This document shows positions 42,663 to 51,917 of a stretch of 64,000 bases of DNA, piece after piece. A program made the position numbers and the translations under genes. Within the stretch, counting starts at the first letter, position 1. Every line of letters starts with the position of its first letter. The notes under the pieces are model-generated. The model did not search any database, was not told where the DNA came from, and saw only the letters and a list, made by a program, of their open reading frames with translations. The stretch is from Roseateles toxinivorans. GTDB lineage: Bacteria > Pseudomonadota > Gammaproteobacteria > Burkholderiales > Burkholderiaceae_C. The stretch is from assembly GCF_004362525.1 (NCBI RefSeq), contig NZ_SNXS01000016.1:23184-87183 (forward strand), written 5' to 3'.

Positions 42663-44951
42663 ATGTTGTCGACCCGTCTTACCCGTCGCGCTTTGTCTCG
42701 ATCAAGCATGCCGCGCACCCCGCGGGACGCCGCGAAGCTGACCTGCATCGCAAAGGCGGTTGCCGGCGCGCTCGCACTGGGTGCTTGGTCAGTTGCGATG
42801 TCCCAGGAGGTTCCGCCTGTCGAGGAGACGGCCACCAATCGCAAGGAGGCGACCCAGCTTGGTACCGTCGTGGTGACGGCCACCAAACGCAAGGAGGCGA
42901 TCCAGCAAGTGCCGATGTCCGTCAAGGCCATCACTGGCGACCAGTTGGAGGAAAGAGGTGTTTCCTCGCTGGAAGAAGCATTGCCAGGGGAGCCAGGCCT
43001 CGTCATCAACAAGGGCGCGACCGCGGTCAGCCGCAACATTGCGATCCGAGGGGTCACCGACACCGGGTTCTCGCTCACCCAATCAACGGTGGCGATCTAC
43101 ATCGACGAACTGCCGACCAGCGTGGTGCAGGCCTCGGGCAATGTGGATCTAGCGCTGTACGACATCGACAAGATCATCCTCATCCGTGGCCCGCGCAGCA
43201 CGTTGTACGGTTCGGCGGCGTTGGGCGGAACGATCAAGATCGAGACGCGCAACCCCAGCCTGAAGGCCATGGAAGGGTCCGCTCGCCTTGGTTTGTCGAA
43301 GACGCAGGGCGCCGGCGACTGGAACCAGGAACTCGTGGCCAGCGTGTCGACGCCGCTTGTGAAGGACCAGATGGCGGTGGGCATCACGGCGTACCGCAAC
43401 AAGCAGGCCGGCTATGTCGACCACCCGACCCTTGGCAAGGATATCAATGAGGTCACCACGGAAGGCGTGCGAGTCGCACTGTTCGGCCAGATCACGTCGC
43501 ATTGGAGCGTGTCGGGGCGGATCTACTCGCAGGACATCAAGGCCGGGAACGGTTCATTGTTTCTTCCTGGCACCGACTTTCAGGCCAAGCCGACTGCAAT
43601 CCTTGAGCCCTGGAGCGACAAGCTCAGTGCAGGCAGCGTGGCGCTGAAGTACAGCGGTTCGGCATTTGAGTTCGTCTCGGCCACGTCGTACTTCGACAAG
43701 ACCGCCACGTACGACTCCGACAACACGGGATTCTTTGGCCCATTCGGCCCAGGGTTCGGGCTGCCGGCGAACCAGATCTACCGCTCGATTGGCGAGTTCA
43801 ACTCCAAGGTATTCGCGCAGGAGTTCCGATTCCTCTCGCCCGATGTGAAGACTGGCCTGACCTGGTCCGCTGGACTGTTCTACTCGACCGAGAAAACAAT
43901 CAACAATTCCGAGACGCCAGTGCCCGTGATCGGCAACTTCTTCGGCTCGGCAAGCAGCACTGACCGCAAGCAAACGGCCGTATTCGGCGAACTCGGCTAC
44001 AAGTTCGCCAATGGCATCACCGTAAACTCGGGGCTGCGCTACACGAAGTACACATCCGACGACAGCAATACGCTGATTCAATTCGGCGCCCCTTCCCCGG
44101 CATTAGCCCGCCTTAGTGAGAAGCCGGTTACGCCGCATTTCTCGGTGTCCTACGCTGCTGGCAGAGACACCTACTACGCACAGGCCAGCAAGGGCTTTCG
44201 CCTGGGCAAGACGAACTTCCCGCTCTTCATTCCGCCGGGTCTGAGTTTCACGCAGCCGGCATTTGCGGGAAGCGACAGCCTCTGGACCTATGAGGCCGGG
44301 GCCAAAACGAGCTGGCTGGCGAACAGGGTAAACCTCAACGTAGCCGTTTACACGACCCGCTGGAAGAACCCACAGCTGACGGTGTTCGCCCCCACCGGCT
44401 TCACGTATGCCGACTCGCTGGGCCGACGCAACCCGGGTGCCGGCATCGACGTGAACGGCTTCGAGATCGACCTCGTTGCGCGTCCGACCTCAGCCTTGCA
44501 GGTGTCGGCCGGCGTCGGCTATGTCGACTCCAAGATCAACAAAGACGTGATCGGCCTGGACACGGTGACGGACCCGGCGACCTTCGCGGTTCAGGAACGC
44601 GTCACGCCGAAGGGCACGAGGGTGGTTGGCATTCCAAAACTCACGGCGAATGCCACGGCGCGCTACTCGTTCAGCGTCGGCGAGCTGCCTGCATTTGTTG
44701 GTGGCAGCGTGCAGCATGTGGGCAGCTATAACAGCGACTTCCGAACCAGCCCAGGCTCCAACCGCGTGCTGGGGGGCTACACAGCTCTGGACTTGCGCGC
44801 CGGCGTGGACATCAATGATCTGAGCTTGACGCTGTTCATCAACAACGCCACCGACACGCGACCCTACGTGTTTCAGAACACGCTCCCGCCTGAGACCGTG
44901 GGATCCATCCGTCCGCGCACGACGGGCATCGTCGCAACGTATCGGTTCTGA
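42663..44951 (+). CDS. TonB-dependent outer-membrane receptor
   Basis: 762 residues. AGGAGG eight bases before ATG 42663 settles the start (an earlier TTG at 42573 lies in an operator). A long signal peptide is followed by a TonB box LGTVVVTATKR, plug domain (QQVPMSVKAITGDQLEERGV, IRGPRSTLYGSAALGG) and a 22-strand barrel ending in RPRTTGIVATYRF with the terminal Phe. It takes up a large, scarce compound using TonB energy. Divergent from the 19-kb catabolic operon. The TonB-box region is duplicated. Confidence 0.95.
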   Translation: MLSTRLTRRALSRSSMPRTPRDAAKLTCIAKAVAGALALGAWSVAMSQEVPPVEETATNRKEATQLGTVVVTATKRKEAIQQVPMSVKAITGDQLEERGVSSLEEALPGEPGLVINKGATAVSRNIAIRGVTDTGFSLTQSTVAIYIDELPTSVVQASGNVDLALYDIDKIILIRGPRSTLYGSAALGGTIKIETRNPSLKAMEGSARLGLSKTQGAGDWNQELVASVSTPLVKDQMAVGITAYRNKQAGYVDHPTLGKDINEVTTEGVRVALFGQITSHWSVSGRIYSQDIKAGNGSLFLPGTDFQAKPTAILEPWSDKLSAGSVALKYSGSAFEFVSATSYFDKTATYDSDNTGFFGPFGPGFGLPANQIYRSIGEFNSKVFAQEFRFLSPDVKTGLTWSAGLFYSTEKTINNSETPVPVIGNFFGSASSTDRKQTAVFGELGYKFANGITVNSGLRYTKYTSDDSNTLIQFGAPSPALARLSEKPVTPHFSVSYAAGRDTYYAQASKGFRLGKTNFPLFIPPGLSFTQPAFAGSDSLWTYEAGAKTSWLANRVNLNVAVYTTRWKNPQLTVFAPTGFTYADSLGRRNPGAGIDVNGFEIDLVARPTSALQVSAGVGYVDSKINKDVIGLDTVTDPATFAVQERVTPKGTRVVGIPKLTANATARYSFSVGELPAFVGGSVQHVGSYNSDFRTSPGSNRVLGGYTALDLRAGVDINDLSLTLFINNATDTRPYVFQNTLPPETVGSIRPRTTGIVATYRF
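42827..42906 (+). repeat. In-frame direct repeat in TonB-box region
   Basis: 32-base copies at 42827-42858 and 42875-42906 start 48 bases apart and match at 30 of 32 positions. They encode TATNRKEATQ and TATKRKEAIQ. The result is a 16-residue tandem unit within the segment that contacts TonB. Slippage or unequal crossing-over is the likely origin. Confidence 0.8.
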
Positions 44952-44980
44952 GCGTGGGGCGCGGCGTGGATAATCGCGCC

Positions 44981-45661
44981 ATGGTTGCACATCTAGACGA
45001 AACCCCGGAGGATCCGATCGAGGGGGAAATCTCGCCGCAGATTGCCAACCTTCGCACGGCACTCGGTGCGCGGCTGCGCGGCCACCGCATCCATCGCAAC
45101 ATGACCGGGGTGGCCCTGTCGAGCGCGGCGGGCATCTCGGGTGCGATGCTGTCCAAGATCGAGTCGGCCGAACGCATCCCATCGCTGCCGGTACTTGTTG
45201 CATTGGCAGCCGCATTGGGTGTGGAAGTAGGCGACCTGTTCGGCAGCTCGGCCGGATTGACCGAGCCGGTGCTGGTGCGCGCCGGTCAACCTCTGAGCAC
45301 CCGGAAGGTGGATGACGACGACCTGGTGCAGATCGAGCAATTGGGCGTCATGGAGCTGCCCGAAGTGCAGATCCGCCTCTTGCGCATGCGGGCTGCCAAG
45401 GGCTGCAAGACCATGAAACCAGTGCAGTTTGACGGCTTCTGGATCGACCATATCGTCAAGGGAGAACTCGTCGTGTGCATCGGCGAGCGCGAGTACCACC
45501 TTCGCGCGGGCGACACCATGACCTACCGGGGCGAGGTGCCGCACTACGGCAGGTTTCCCGGGGGTGCTACCGAGGTTCTGGCGGTGCAGGGCTGGATCAA
45601 CACCAATGCCCAGCGCAGGATCAAGCTCGATGGTGCCCTGCTGTCGCCTGGTCAACGCTGA
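44981..45661 (+). CDS. XRE-family regulator with C-terminal cupin
   Basis: 226 residues from ATG 44981 (GTG 44954 is an alternative). HTH_3 domain at about residues 28-85 (SSAAGISGAMLSKIESAERIPS), and a cupin at about 120-210 (IVKGELVVCIGEREYHLRAGDTMTYRGEVPHYGRF). Such regulators sense small organic ligands in the cupin and control neighbouring transport and catabolic genes. Thirty bases downstream of the TonB receptor on the same strand, so it may be co-transcribed. Confidence 0.92.
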   Translation: MVAHLDETPEDPIEGEISPQIANLRTALGARLRGHRIHRNMTGVALSSAAGISGAMLSKIESAERIPSLPVLVALAAALGVEVGDLFGSSAGLTEPVLVRAGQPLSTRKVDDDDLVQIEQLGVMELPEVQIRLLRMRAAKGCKTMKPVQFDGFWIDHIVKGELVVCIGEREYHLRAGDTMTYRGEVPHYGRFPGGATEVLAVQGWINTNAQRRIKLDGALLSPGQR

Positions 45662-45664
45662 CGG

Positions 45665-45935
45665 ATGGACTGCCGTGTTTGGCGGCAGCTCCCGGTGACG
45701 AAGCCCCTGGGAAGAGCGCGCGCCGTCGGGCCCGAGGGGACGCAGTCGTTGACGCACATGGCACGTCAGGTCATCGGCCACGACCGGACGCTGATCACCC
45801 CCCATGGCTCGCATCGCATGGTCTATGCCGACTGGACCGCCAGCGGCCGCCTGTACCAGCCGATCAAAGACCGGCTTCTGCGCGAAGTGGCCCCGTGAAT
45901 GGCCAACACCCACACCGAGTCCAGCGCCACCGGCC

Positions 45936-45940
<5 letters not shown>
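45665..45940 (+). pseudogene. Class V aminotransferase N-terminal fragment with internal stop
   Basis: HGSHRMVYADWTASGRLYQPIKD, then EVAP, a TGA at 45896-45898, and ANTHTESSATG: the start of the class V (SufS-like) PLP enzymes that contain YADxTASGR and ANTHTExSxTG. The stop sits where an aromatic residue is common, again compatible with TGG to TGA. Homology ends at about 45940, where an IS630 fragment begins. Non-functional. Confidence 0.75.
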
Positions 45941-46425
<485 letters not shown>

Positions 46426-48690
46426 TCAGATGGCAAGCGCTGGATCGCAGGCAGCCAGGTCGGTATCGTGGGGCCAGAGTGCCAGGCCGCCGGCCAGGCT
46501 CCAGGCCTGCCCATGCCCCAGCCGGCGCAGGGCTTTCGCGGCCTGCGAGCTGCGGTTGCCGCTGCGGCAGAAGAACAGCACGCGGGTGCCTGGCGGCAGG
46601 GCCAGCCAGCCGGGCAGCGCATTGACCAGGCGCGACAGCGGCACCGCTTGGCAGCGCACGGCAGGCCCGAGTTGCGGCGTCTGGCTCAAGCCCTGCTCAT
46701 AGGGCTCGCGCACATCCACCAGCAGCAGGTCCGGATGGGCACGCAGCAAGGCCGGCAAGGCCGCCGGGGCCAATTGGTGCAGGCTTGCATTGCCGCCGCT
46801 GCGGCCTTCGTCCACCCTGGCTCCACAGGCGAGGGTCTGAAATTCGGTCAGCGCCAGGTCTTGCTCCAGCGCGGCCTTGGCGGCGGCAAAGCCGGCGCTG
46901 TCCAGCCGGCCGTGCAGAACGCCCGCGAGCAGCGGCTGCGCGGCGATTTCGGTGGCCAGTGTGGTCGCGAAGCGGTCGTCATAGTCATGACCCGGTAGCA
47001 GCAGCGTCTGCGGCCCGATGGCCCGCGCCAGGCTCAGCAGCGAAGCGCCGAAGGACATCGGTGCGCTTTGCGCAAAGTCGCTTCGGCCCAGGGCACCAGG
47101 CATCAAGGTGTCGCCGACAAAGGCCAGACGCAGGCCTTGCGCGTCGTGCAGCAAATAAGCGCTGGAGTCCTCGGTGTGGCCTGGAAGAGCCAGCCGGCTC
47201 AAGCGCAGCGCACCCAGCAAAATCTGCTCAGCACCCAGCGGCCAGCCCAGCGCATCGACGCTGCCCGGTTCGAGCAAGTGCGGCACAGCGGCGCGCAGAT
47301 CCCCGGCCGAAGACGCGTGATCGCCGTGGCTGTGGGTGTCCAGCACGGCTGCCAGCGTATGGCCGTGGCAGCTCAGCAATTGGGTCAGGCTGCCGGTGAG
47401 TTCGGGCACCGGGTCGATCACGATGCATCGCTTACTCCCCTCATCCACCAGCAGATAACAGCAGGCACCGTCCACCACGAAGCGGGTCACGCCCCCGGCG
47501 GGCAGCTCCGGGCTCGGCTGGCCCGGGCTCAGGCAGCTCTGGCGCAAGGCATCGCCGCAGGCGCGGATGCGGGCGCAGGCTTCATCGATGAATGCCGCAT
47601 CGGCGGCGGGGCCGAAGGACAGACGCACGGCCGAGGCGGCCTGCCAGGCTGGCAGGCCCATCGCCATCAGCACATCGCTAGGCATGGCCTGGGCCGCGCT
47701 GCAGGCCGAGCCGCCGCTGACGCGCACATCCGCCGCGTCGAACAGGTCCAGCAGCAGCTTGGAACTGAGCCCCGGCACCGAGAAATTCAGCGTGGTGGGC
47801 AGACAAAGCTCGGGCGGCGCATTGAACACCAGGCCCGCGAAGGCGCGCTCCAGCGCTGCCGCGAGGCAGGCTCGGTAGACCGCTAGCGTGGTCTTGTCCT
47901 GAAAGCTGCGGCCCTCCTCCAGCGCCGTCAGCACGGCACCCAAGGCGGCGATGCCGGACATGTTCTCGGTGCCGGCGCGCAAGGCACCCTCCTGGCCGCC
48001 GCCAGCCATCAGCGGCGTGAACGGCGCACCGTCGCGGACGTAGAGCATGCCGATGCCCTTGGGGGCGTACAGCTTGTGGCCGGAGAACGGGGCGTAGTCG
48101 ATACGCCGTCCGGCCAGATTCAGCGCCAGCTTGCCAAGCGCTTGCACGCTGTCCACCAGCCACAGCGCCCGGCTGTCGGCCAGCGCGGCCTCGATGCCAT
48201 CGAGATCGCTGATCACCCCGGTTTCGTTGTTGGCTGCCATCGTGCAGACCAGTCCGGCGCGCGGCGCATGCGCGCGCAACCATGCCAGGTCGTGACGGCC
48301 ATCGCGACCGACCGGGATAGCCAGCACCTGCAGGCCCAGGCCCAGCAAGGCGTTCCAATGCTTCAGGGCCTCGGGCACGGCCTTGTGTTCCGTCGCACCG
48401 TACAGCAGCAGCTCGGCCCGGGCCTGCCCATGGCGCAAGGAACTCAGCGCTGACAGCACCGCCGTCTGTATGCCCTCCGTCGCCCCGCTGAGAAAAAGCA
48501 ACTGGCCGCTCGACGCGCCCAGCACGCGGCGGGCGCGCAGCCGCACGCCGTCCATCACTGCGCGGGCCTTCAGGCCGGTGCTGTGGATGCTGCTGGGGTT
48601 GCCGAAGTCTTCGGCCATGGCTGCCAAGGCGGCGGCGCGAGCCTGGGGCAGAACAGGCGTGGTGGCATTGGCGTCGAGATAGATTTCCAT
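46426..48690 (-). CDS. Cysteine desulfurase-MBL-rhodanese fusion protein
   Basis: 754 residues with three enzymes in one chain. Residues 1-385: NifS/IscS-like desulfurase with PLP lysine K206 (SGHKLYAPKG) and catalytic C330 (GGSACSAAQ). Residues about 395-630: metallo-beta-lactamase of the ETHE1 persulfide-dioxygenase type, with H453-x-H455-x-D457-H458 (THSHGDH). Residues about 650-754: rhodanese with C708 in FFCRSGNRS. It could remove sulfur from cysteine, oxidise the persulfide to sulfite and transfer sulfane sulfur without release. Divergent from an Lrp-type regulator. Confidence 0.9.
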   Translation of the reverse strand: MEIYLDANATTPVLPQARAAALAAMAEDFGNPSSIHSTGLKARAVMDGVRLRARRVLGASSGQLLFLSGATEGIQTAVLSALSSLRHGQARAELLLYGATEHKAVPEALKHWNALLGLGLQVLAIPVGRDGRHDLAWLRAHAPRAGLVCTMAANNETGVISDLDGIEAALADSRALWLVDSVQALGKLALNLAGRRIDYAPFSGHKLYAPKGIGMLYVRDGAPFTPLMAGGGQEGALRAGTENMSGIAALGAVLTALEEGRSFQDKTTLAVYRACLAAALERAFAGLVFNAPPELCLPTTLNFSVPGLSSKLLLDLFDAADVRVSGGSACSAAQAMPSDVLMAMGLPAWQAASAVRLSFGPAADAAFIDEACARIRACGDALRQSCLSPGQPSPELPAGGVTRFVVDGACCYLLVDEGSKRCIVIDPVPELTGSLTQLLSCHGHTLAAVLDTHSHGDHASSAGDLRAAVPHLLEPGSVDALGWPLGAEQILLGALRLSRLALPGHTEDSSAYLLHDAQGLRLAFVGDTLMPGALGRSDFAQSAPMSFGASLLSLARAIGPQTLLLPGHDYDDRFATTLATEIAAQPLLAGVLHGRLDSAGFAAAKAALEQDLALTEFQTLACGARVDEGRSGGNASLHQLAPAALPALLRAHPDLLLVDVREPYEQGLSQTPQLGPAVRCQAVPLSRLVNALPGWLALPPGTRVLFFCRSGNRSSQAAKALRRLGHGQAWSLAGGLALWPHDTDLAACDPALAI

Positions 48691-48757
48691 GCTGGAATTC
48701 TGCTGGCCGGTGCCTGAAAAAGGTTCTCCTTCTTTTGCGCCGATTGCCGAACAATTG

Positions 48758-48794
48758 GAATTTCAATCCTGAATAGAATTGATATATGAAATTC
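48758..48794. promoter_or_regulatory. Possible Lrp-family operator
   Basis: An 8-bp inverted repeat, GAATTTCA (48758-48765) and TGAAATTC (48787-48794), frames the Lrp gene start in an AT-rich patch between the divergent fusion gene and the regulator. Lrp/AsnC proteins often autoregulate through such degenerate AT-rich dyads. Suggestive only. Confidence 0.35.
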
Positions 48795-49253
48795 GATTCC
48801 TTCGACATCAAAATCCTTGAAATCCTGCAGGGCGATGCCGAGCAGCAGGTGGCGCAGATTGCGGCCCAGGTCGGCATGTCGGCGACGCCTTGCTGGCGGC
48901 GCATCCAGCGGCTCAAGGAGGCGGGCGTGATCACGCGCCAGGTGGCCCTGGTCGATGCCCAGAAGGTGAATGTCGGGGTGACCGTCTTCGTGTCGGTGCG
49001 CACCAGCACCCACACCCAGGAATGGTTCGAGCAGTTCCGCGGCACGGTGCAAGCCATCCCCGAGGTCGTGGAGTTCTATCGGATGAGCGGCGATGTGGAC
49101 TACCTGCTGCGGGTGGTCGTGCCCGACATCGCCGCCTATGATGCGGTCTACAAGCGCCTGATCGCCGGCACCAGCCTGCACGATGTCAGCTCAAGCTTTG
49201 CGATGGAAGAGCTAAAGCTAACCACGGCATTGCCGCTTGGTTACATCAAGTGA
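48786..49253 (+). CDS. Lrp/AsnC family transcriptional regulator
   Basis: 155 residues: winged HTH (IAAQVGMSATPCWRRIQRLKEAGVI) and C-terminal RAM domain (VEFYRMSGDVDYLLRVVVPD). Closest known members include cysteine-responsive DecR/YbaO-like regulators, which activate cysteine breakdown genes. Divergent position relative to the desulfurase fusion supports control of cysteine or sulfane-sulfur metabolism. Confidence 0.93.
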   Translation: MKFDSFDIKILEILQGDAEQQVAQIAAQVGMSATPCWRRIQRLKEAGVITRQVALVDAQKVNVGVTVFVSVRTSTHTQEWFEQFRGTVQAIPEVVEFYRMSGDVDYLLRVVVPDIAAYDAVYKRLIAGTSLHDVSSSFAMEELKLTTALPLGYIK

Positions 49254-49700
49254 TGCGGCCAATGTTGACGGACGGCCATCCTCCACGGTTCACCTGCGCC
49301 TTCAGCGCCTCGCTGTAGTTCCGTCGCCTGCGGGTTTATCGCTTGCCATCGTGTCCACCATTGCCAGTGAATCGTCCCGAATCTTCTAGACACTTTTAAG
49401 CCGTTGAGCGGGAGCGATGCGTCGGGTTGGTTTGACTACGCTGCGTCAGCGGCCAGCCACTGAATCGCCTGTATCTGAACCAAGACACAGCTCCCCTCCT
49501 GCATTATCGGCAGCGCAAGTCCCGAGGTCTGAAGGGCGCGCCCGGGCAAAATGAGCGGCGTTTGTTGACGCCGGTGTGGGACTGACCCATGGTGCCAACT
49601 TTCACTTAACCCCGCCCGGCGCCTAGGATGCGGCAGCTGCCCGCGTACATGCCTGACGAAGGAGGGTCACGTGGAGGTCGGCAGAACCTCTAAAAGTGGG
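49254..49700. other. Non-coding stretch containing an alpha-galactosidase remnant
   Basis: No intact gene. Bases 49458-49562 are a decayed copy of the alpha-galactosidase 3' end (see repeat). The remainder shows no recognisable feature. Confidence 0.55.
49458..49562. repeat. 105-bp direct repeat, left copy (galA 3' end remnant)
   Basis: Matches 52699-52803 at 99 of 105 positions, constant offset 3241. On the minus strand it would encode the last residues of the GH36 alpha-galactosidase (VLVQIQAIQ), but the stop codon TGA of the real gene is TGG here and the upstream part of the gene is absent. Confidence 0.85.
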
Positions 49701-49890
49701 TCAATCCACCACTGGCGCCCACACCTGTGGCATCAGGCTCGCATCGCGCTGAGCACGACGAGAGCGCAAGACCGGGCAGCGCTGACGCGCGGCGTGGCGC
49801 CAGTACGCCGATGGGGCGATCTGCAAGACCCGGCAGATCGACTCGACCCCAAACTGTTGGCGGTACTGATCGATGAAGTCCTTCAGGACT
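49701..49890 (-). pseudogene. IS3-family orfB N-terminal fragment
   Basis: In the frame shifted from orfA by the usual -1: [21 protein letters not shown] then APSAYWRHAARQ, the start of IS3 orfB transposases (HTH-like linker). It ends at a TGA at 49701 after about 62 residues; the DDE core is missing. Confidence 0.75.
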
Positions 49891-50206
49891 TGATACGGCG
49901 GTCGAGCTCCGCCTGGGCGAAAAACGCGCTGGCCAGCTTCAGGATCTCGTTGGCCTTGCGCAGCTCGCGGTTCTCTCGCTCGAGGTCCTTGATGCGTTGA
50001 GTCTCGGCAGTCGAAACGCCGTCGCGCTGCCCAGCATCCACCTCATGCTGCTTGACCCAGGTGTGCAACGTCTGCGGGACGCAGCCGATCTTGTCGGCGA
50101 TGGACTCGATGGCCGCCCACTGGGACGGATGTTCAGCCCGGTGCTCCAGCACCATACGCACAGCGCGCTCACGCACCTCAGGGGAAAACTTCGGGGACTT
50201 CTTCAT
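49883..50206 (-). CDS. IS3-family transposase OrfA
   Basis: 107 residues: HTH ([38 protein letters not shown]) and a C-terminal leucine zipper ([20 protein letters not shown]). Complete. The right flank TGGAGCCTCC at about 50225 may be the terminal repeat. Without orfB it cannot mobilise itself. Confidence 0.88.
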   Translation of the reverse strand: MKKSPKFSPEVRERAVRMVLEHRAEHPSQWAAIESIADKIGCVPQTLHTWVKQHEVDAGQRDGVSTAETQRIKDLERENRELRKANEILKLASAFFAQAELDRRIKS

Positions 50207-50516
50207 GGCTCCATTCTCTACAGTTGGAGCCTCCTCAAAACCCGGGGCGCTTCAGGCCCAGCGCAGCGCGTGCCGCTTTGATCCTGACTGCCGTATGGTC
50301 TGGCGTGGACATGACTCTTTCCGGGTCAGTGTCCGCAGTGCATGCAGACGAGGTTACGGCCATCTGTGCCGACCGGGCGATCCTGGCCGCACCAGCCGCA
50401 GAAGCGCTTCCATCCGGGAGCTGCAGCGCGCAAAGCGCGGGGGCCGCCTGTAGGCGCCGTGTAGGTCCGCATTGGCTTGGTCTTGTTCAACGTGCTCACG
50501 ATGCTTTCCTACGTCC
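50207..50516. other. Intergenic stretch, no recognised gene
   Basis: Between the IS3 orfA and the end of the Fic gene. A short open frame exists on the plus strand but without protein-like features. The left 40 bases may hold the IS3 terminal repeat. Confidence 0.4.
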
Positions 50517-51287
50517 TCATCGACCAAGCTTGGACTTAGCTGGCTGCAGAACTTCAAGGTAGGTATCTAGCGATCTTGACACCGCATCAGCCACCAAGAC
50601 CGTGATGTCACTGAAATCCCGCTTCACACAGGCTAGATCAAGCGCGTCGTAGTACCGAAGCCTGTCTTCCTTGCGGATGACTGCTGGCGGATAGCCTGCC
50701 TTCATCAATTCGAGGTTCTGCAGCAGCCTGCCCGTGCGTCCATTTCCATCGGCGAACGGGTGAATTTCAACGAAGCGTGCGTGCAACTCAGCGGCACGAG
50801 CAATCGGGTTCATATCCTCCGTCTCAGCGTACCAGTGTTGAAGCGCTTGCATTTGCTCAGGCAAATGAAGAAAGCCGGGCGGTCTCGTGCTCGCGCCAGA
50901 AATCACAACGTTCTCCCTCCGGTAGCGGCCAGCTTCCTCTGGCTGAATCCCTTTGAGGACCAGAGCATGAATGTCCTTGATCTGGCGCTCACTCAAGGGC
51001 TCTTCATTGGCGACTATCTCTTCGACGTAAAGGATCGCATCACGATGGTTTACAGCCTCGAAATGTTCACGCATTGACTTTCCGCCAATGGTTATTCCCT
51101 CCAAGACAACTTTCGTCTCACGCAATGTCAGAGTGTTGCCCTCGATTGCGTTGGAGTGATAGGTCCACTCCAACGCAATCTTGTCTCGGAGGGATGCTAC
51201 GGAATGACCAGGCAATGGTCGAATAGTATCGAGTTGAGCCTTGCGCTTTGCAACTGAATCCAATTTGTATTGCAGGCAATTTGTCAT
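50517..51287 (-). CDS. Fic family AMP-transferase, self-inhibited class
   Basis: 256 residues. The active loop HPFADGNGRTGR is at 176-187 with catalytic H176. An N-terminal inhibitory motif SNAIEG at 45-50 matches (S/T)xxxE(G/N), in which E49 blocks ATP binding: class II architecture. Fic enzymes transfer AMP to Tyr, Ser or Thr of target proteins. The C-terminal 50 residues are helical. Located with VapBC on the same strand in a segment of apparent mobile origin. Confidence 0.93.
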   Translation of the reverse strand: MTNCLQYKLDSVAKRKAQLDTIRPLPGHSVASLRDKIALEWTYHSNAIEGNTLTLRETKVVLEGITIGGKSMREHFEAVNHRDAILYVEEIVANEEPLSERQIKDIHALVLKGIQPEEAGRYRRENVVISGASTRPPGFLHLPEQMQALQHWYAETEDMNPIARAAELHARFVEIHPFADGNGRTGRLLQNLELMKAGYPPAVIRKEDRLRYYDALDLACVKRDFSDITVLVADAVSRSLDTYLEVLQPAKSKLGR

Positions 51288-51299
51288 CTGGTTTCCGGG

Positions 51300-51506
51300 T
51301 CAGTTTTTGAAGGCGTAGAACAAGTGCCACAGCACGTTGGTCCTGGTTTGGACAGATGACAAGCATTTGCCATTAACGAGGCCAGTGACTGAATCTCGAC
51401 ACATCCCGATCAGCAAGGCATATCGCTCATTCTCCACGCGGGCCAGTACGGTCAGCGCGCTCACCAAGGCCACAGCCAGGATAGCGATCAGCCAGTTCTT
51501 CCTCAA
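51300..51506 (-). CDS. Small membrane-anchored hypothetical protein
   Basis: 68 residues from a TTG start at 51506 with AAGAGG about five bases upstream. One hydrophobic helix NWLIAILAVALVSALTVLA, then a short periplasmic or cytosolic tail with two cysteines. Not recognised. The frame is protein-like and it fills the gap between vapC and fic. Confidence 0.45.
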   Translation of the reverse strand: MRKNWLIAILAVALVSALTVLARVENERYALLIGMCRDSVTGLVNGKCLSSVQTRTNVLWHLFYAFKN

Positions 51507-51521
51507 CGTCCTCTTTCCCTG

Positions 51522-51917
51522 CTATTGAATCAACGTCATGCCTGCCGTCTTGGATGCGCCAACGTCAAAGGTCATCGTTTTTGTGCAGCCAGCGGCCACC
51601 GCAGTACGCTCGATCAGGCAATCCGCGAAATCGGCACTGCCAGCCCCATACGCACGCAGGGCTCGCACCACATGCTCGGCCTGGTCAACCACAAGCTGCT
51701 TCGAGCGAAGAATCACATCGAGCGCCTGGACAACCTGCTCCCGCGCCAAGTCGTAGGACGACGACAGCACCCACACCAACTCCACCACCGACACCAGGGT
51801 GATGAAACCGGGCTCTTGAGCGGTGAGGCCTTCAATCAGCTTCGTTGCCTTGGCGGCCTGCTTGGCTTCGTCCTGCATGATGTAGCGGACCAGCACGTTC
51901 GTATCGAGGCCGATCAT
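51522..51917 (-). CDS. vapC: PIN-domain toxin VapC
   Basis: 131 residues. Acidic residues of the PIN nuclease: D5 in GLDTNVLVRY, E46 area (VVELVWVL), D98 area (GSADFADCLI) and D118 area. Cleaves RNA, usually tRNA or rRNA, when free of antitoxin. Start overlaps the antitoxin stop (ATGA). Confidence 0.92.
   Translation of the reverse strand: MIGLDTNVLVRYIMQDEAKQAAKATKLIEGLTAQEPGFITLVSVVELVWVLSSSYDLAREQVVQALDVILRSKQLVVDQAEHVVRALRAYGAGSADFADCLIERTAVAAGCTKTMTFDVGASKTAGMTLIQ

Noticed and set aside
45896..45898. Stop codon reassignment (TGA or TAG read as Trp) suggested by stops at Trp positions
   Set aside because: TGG is used freely and TGA and TAG end many intact genes in the window; the affected genes have other damage, so pseudogenes explain it better.
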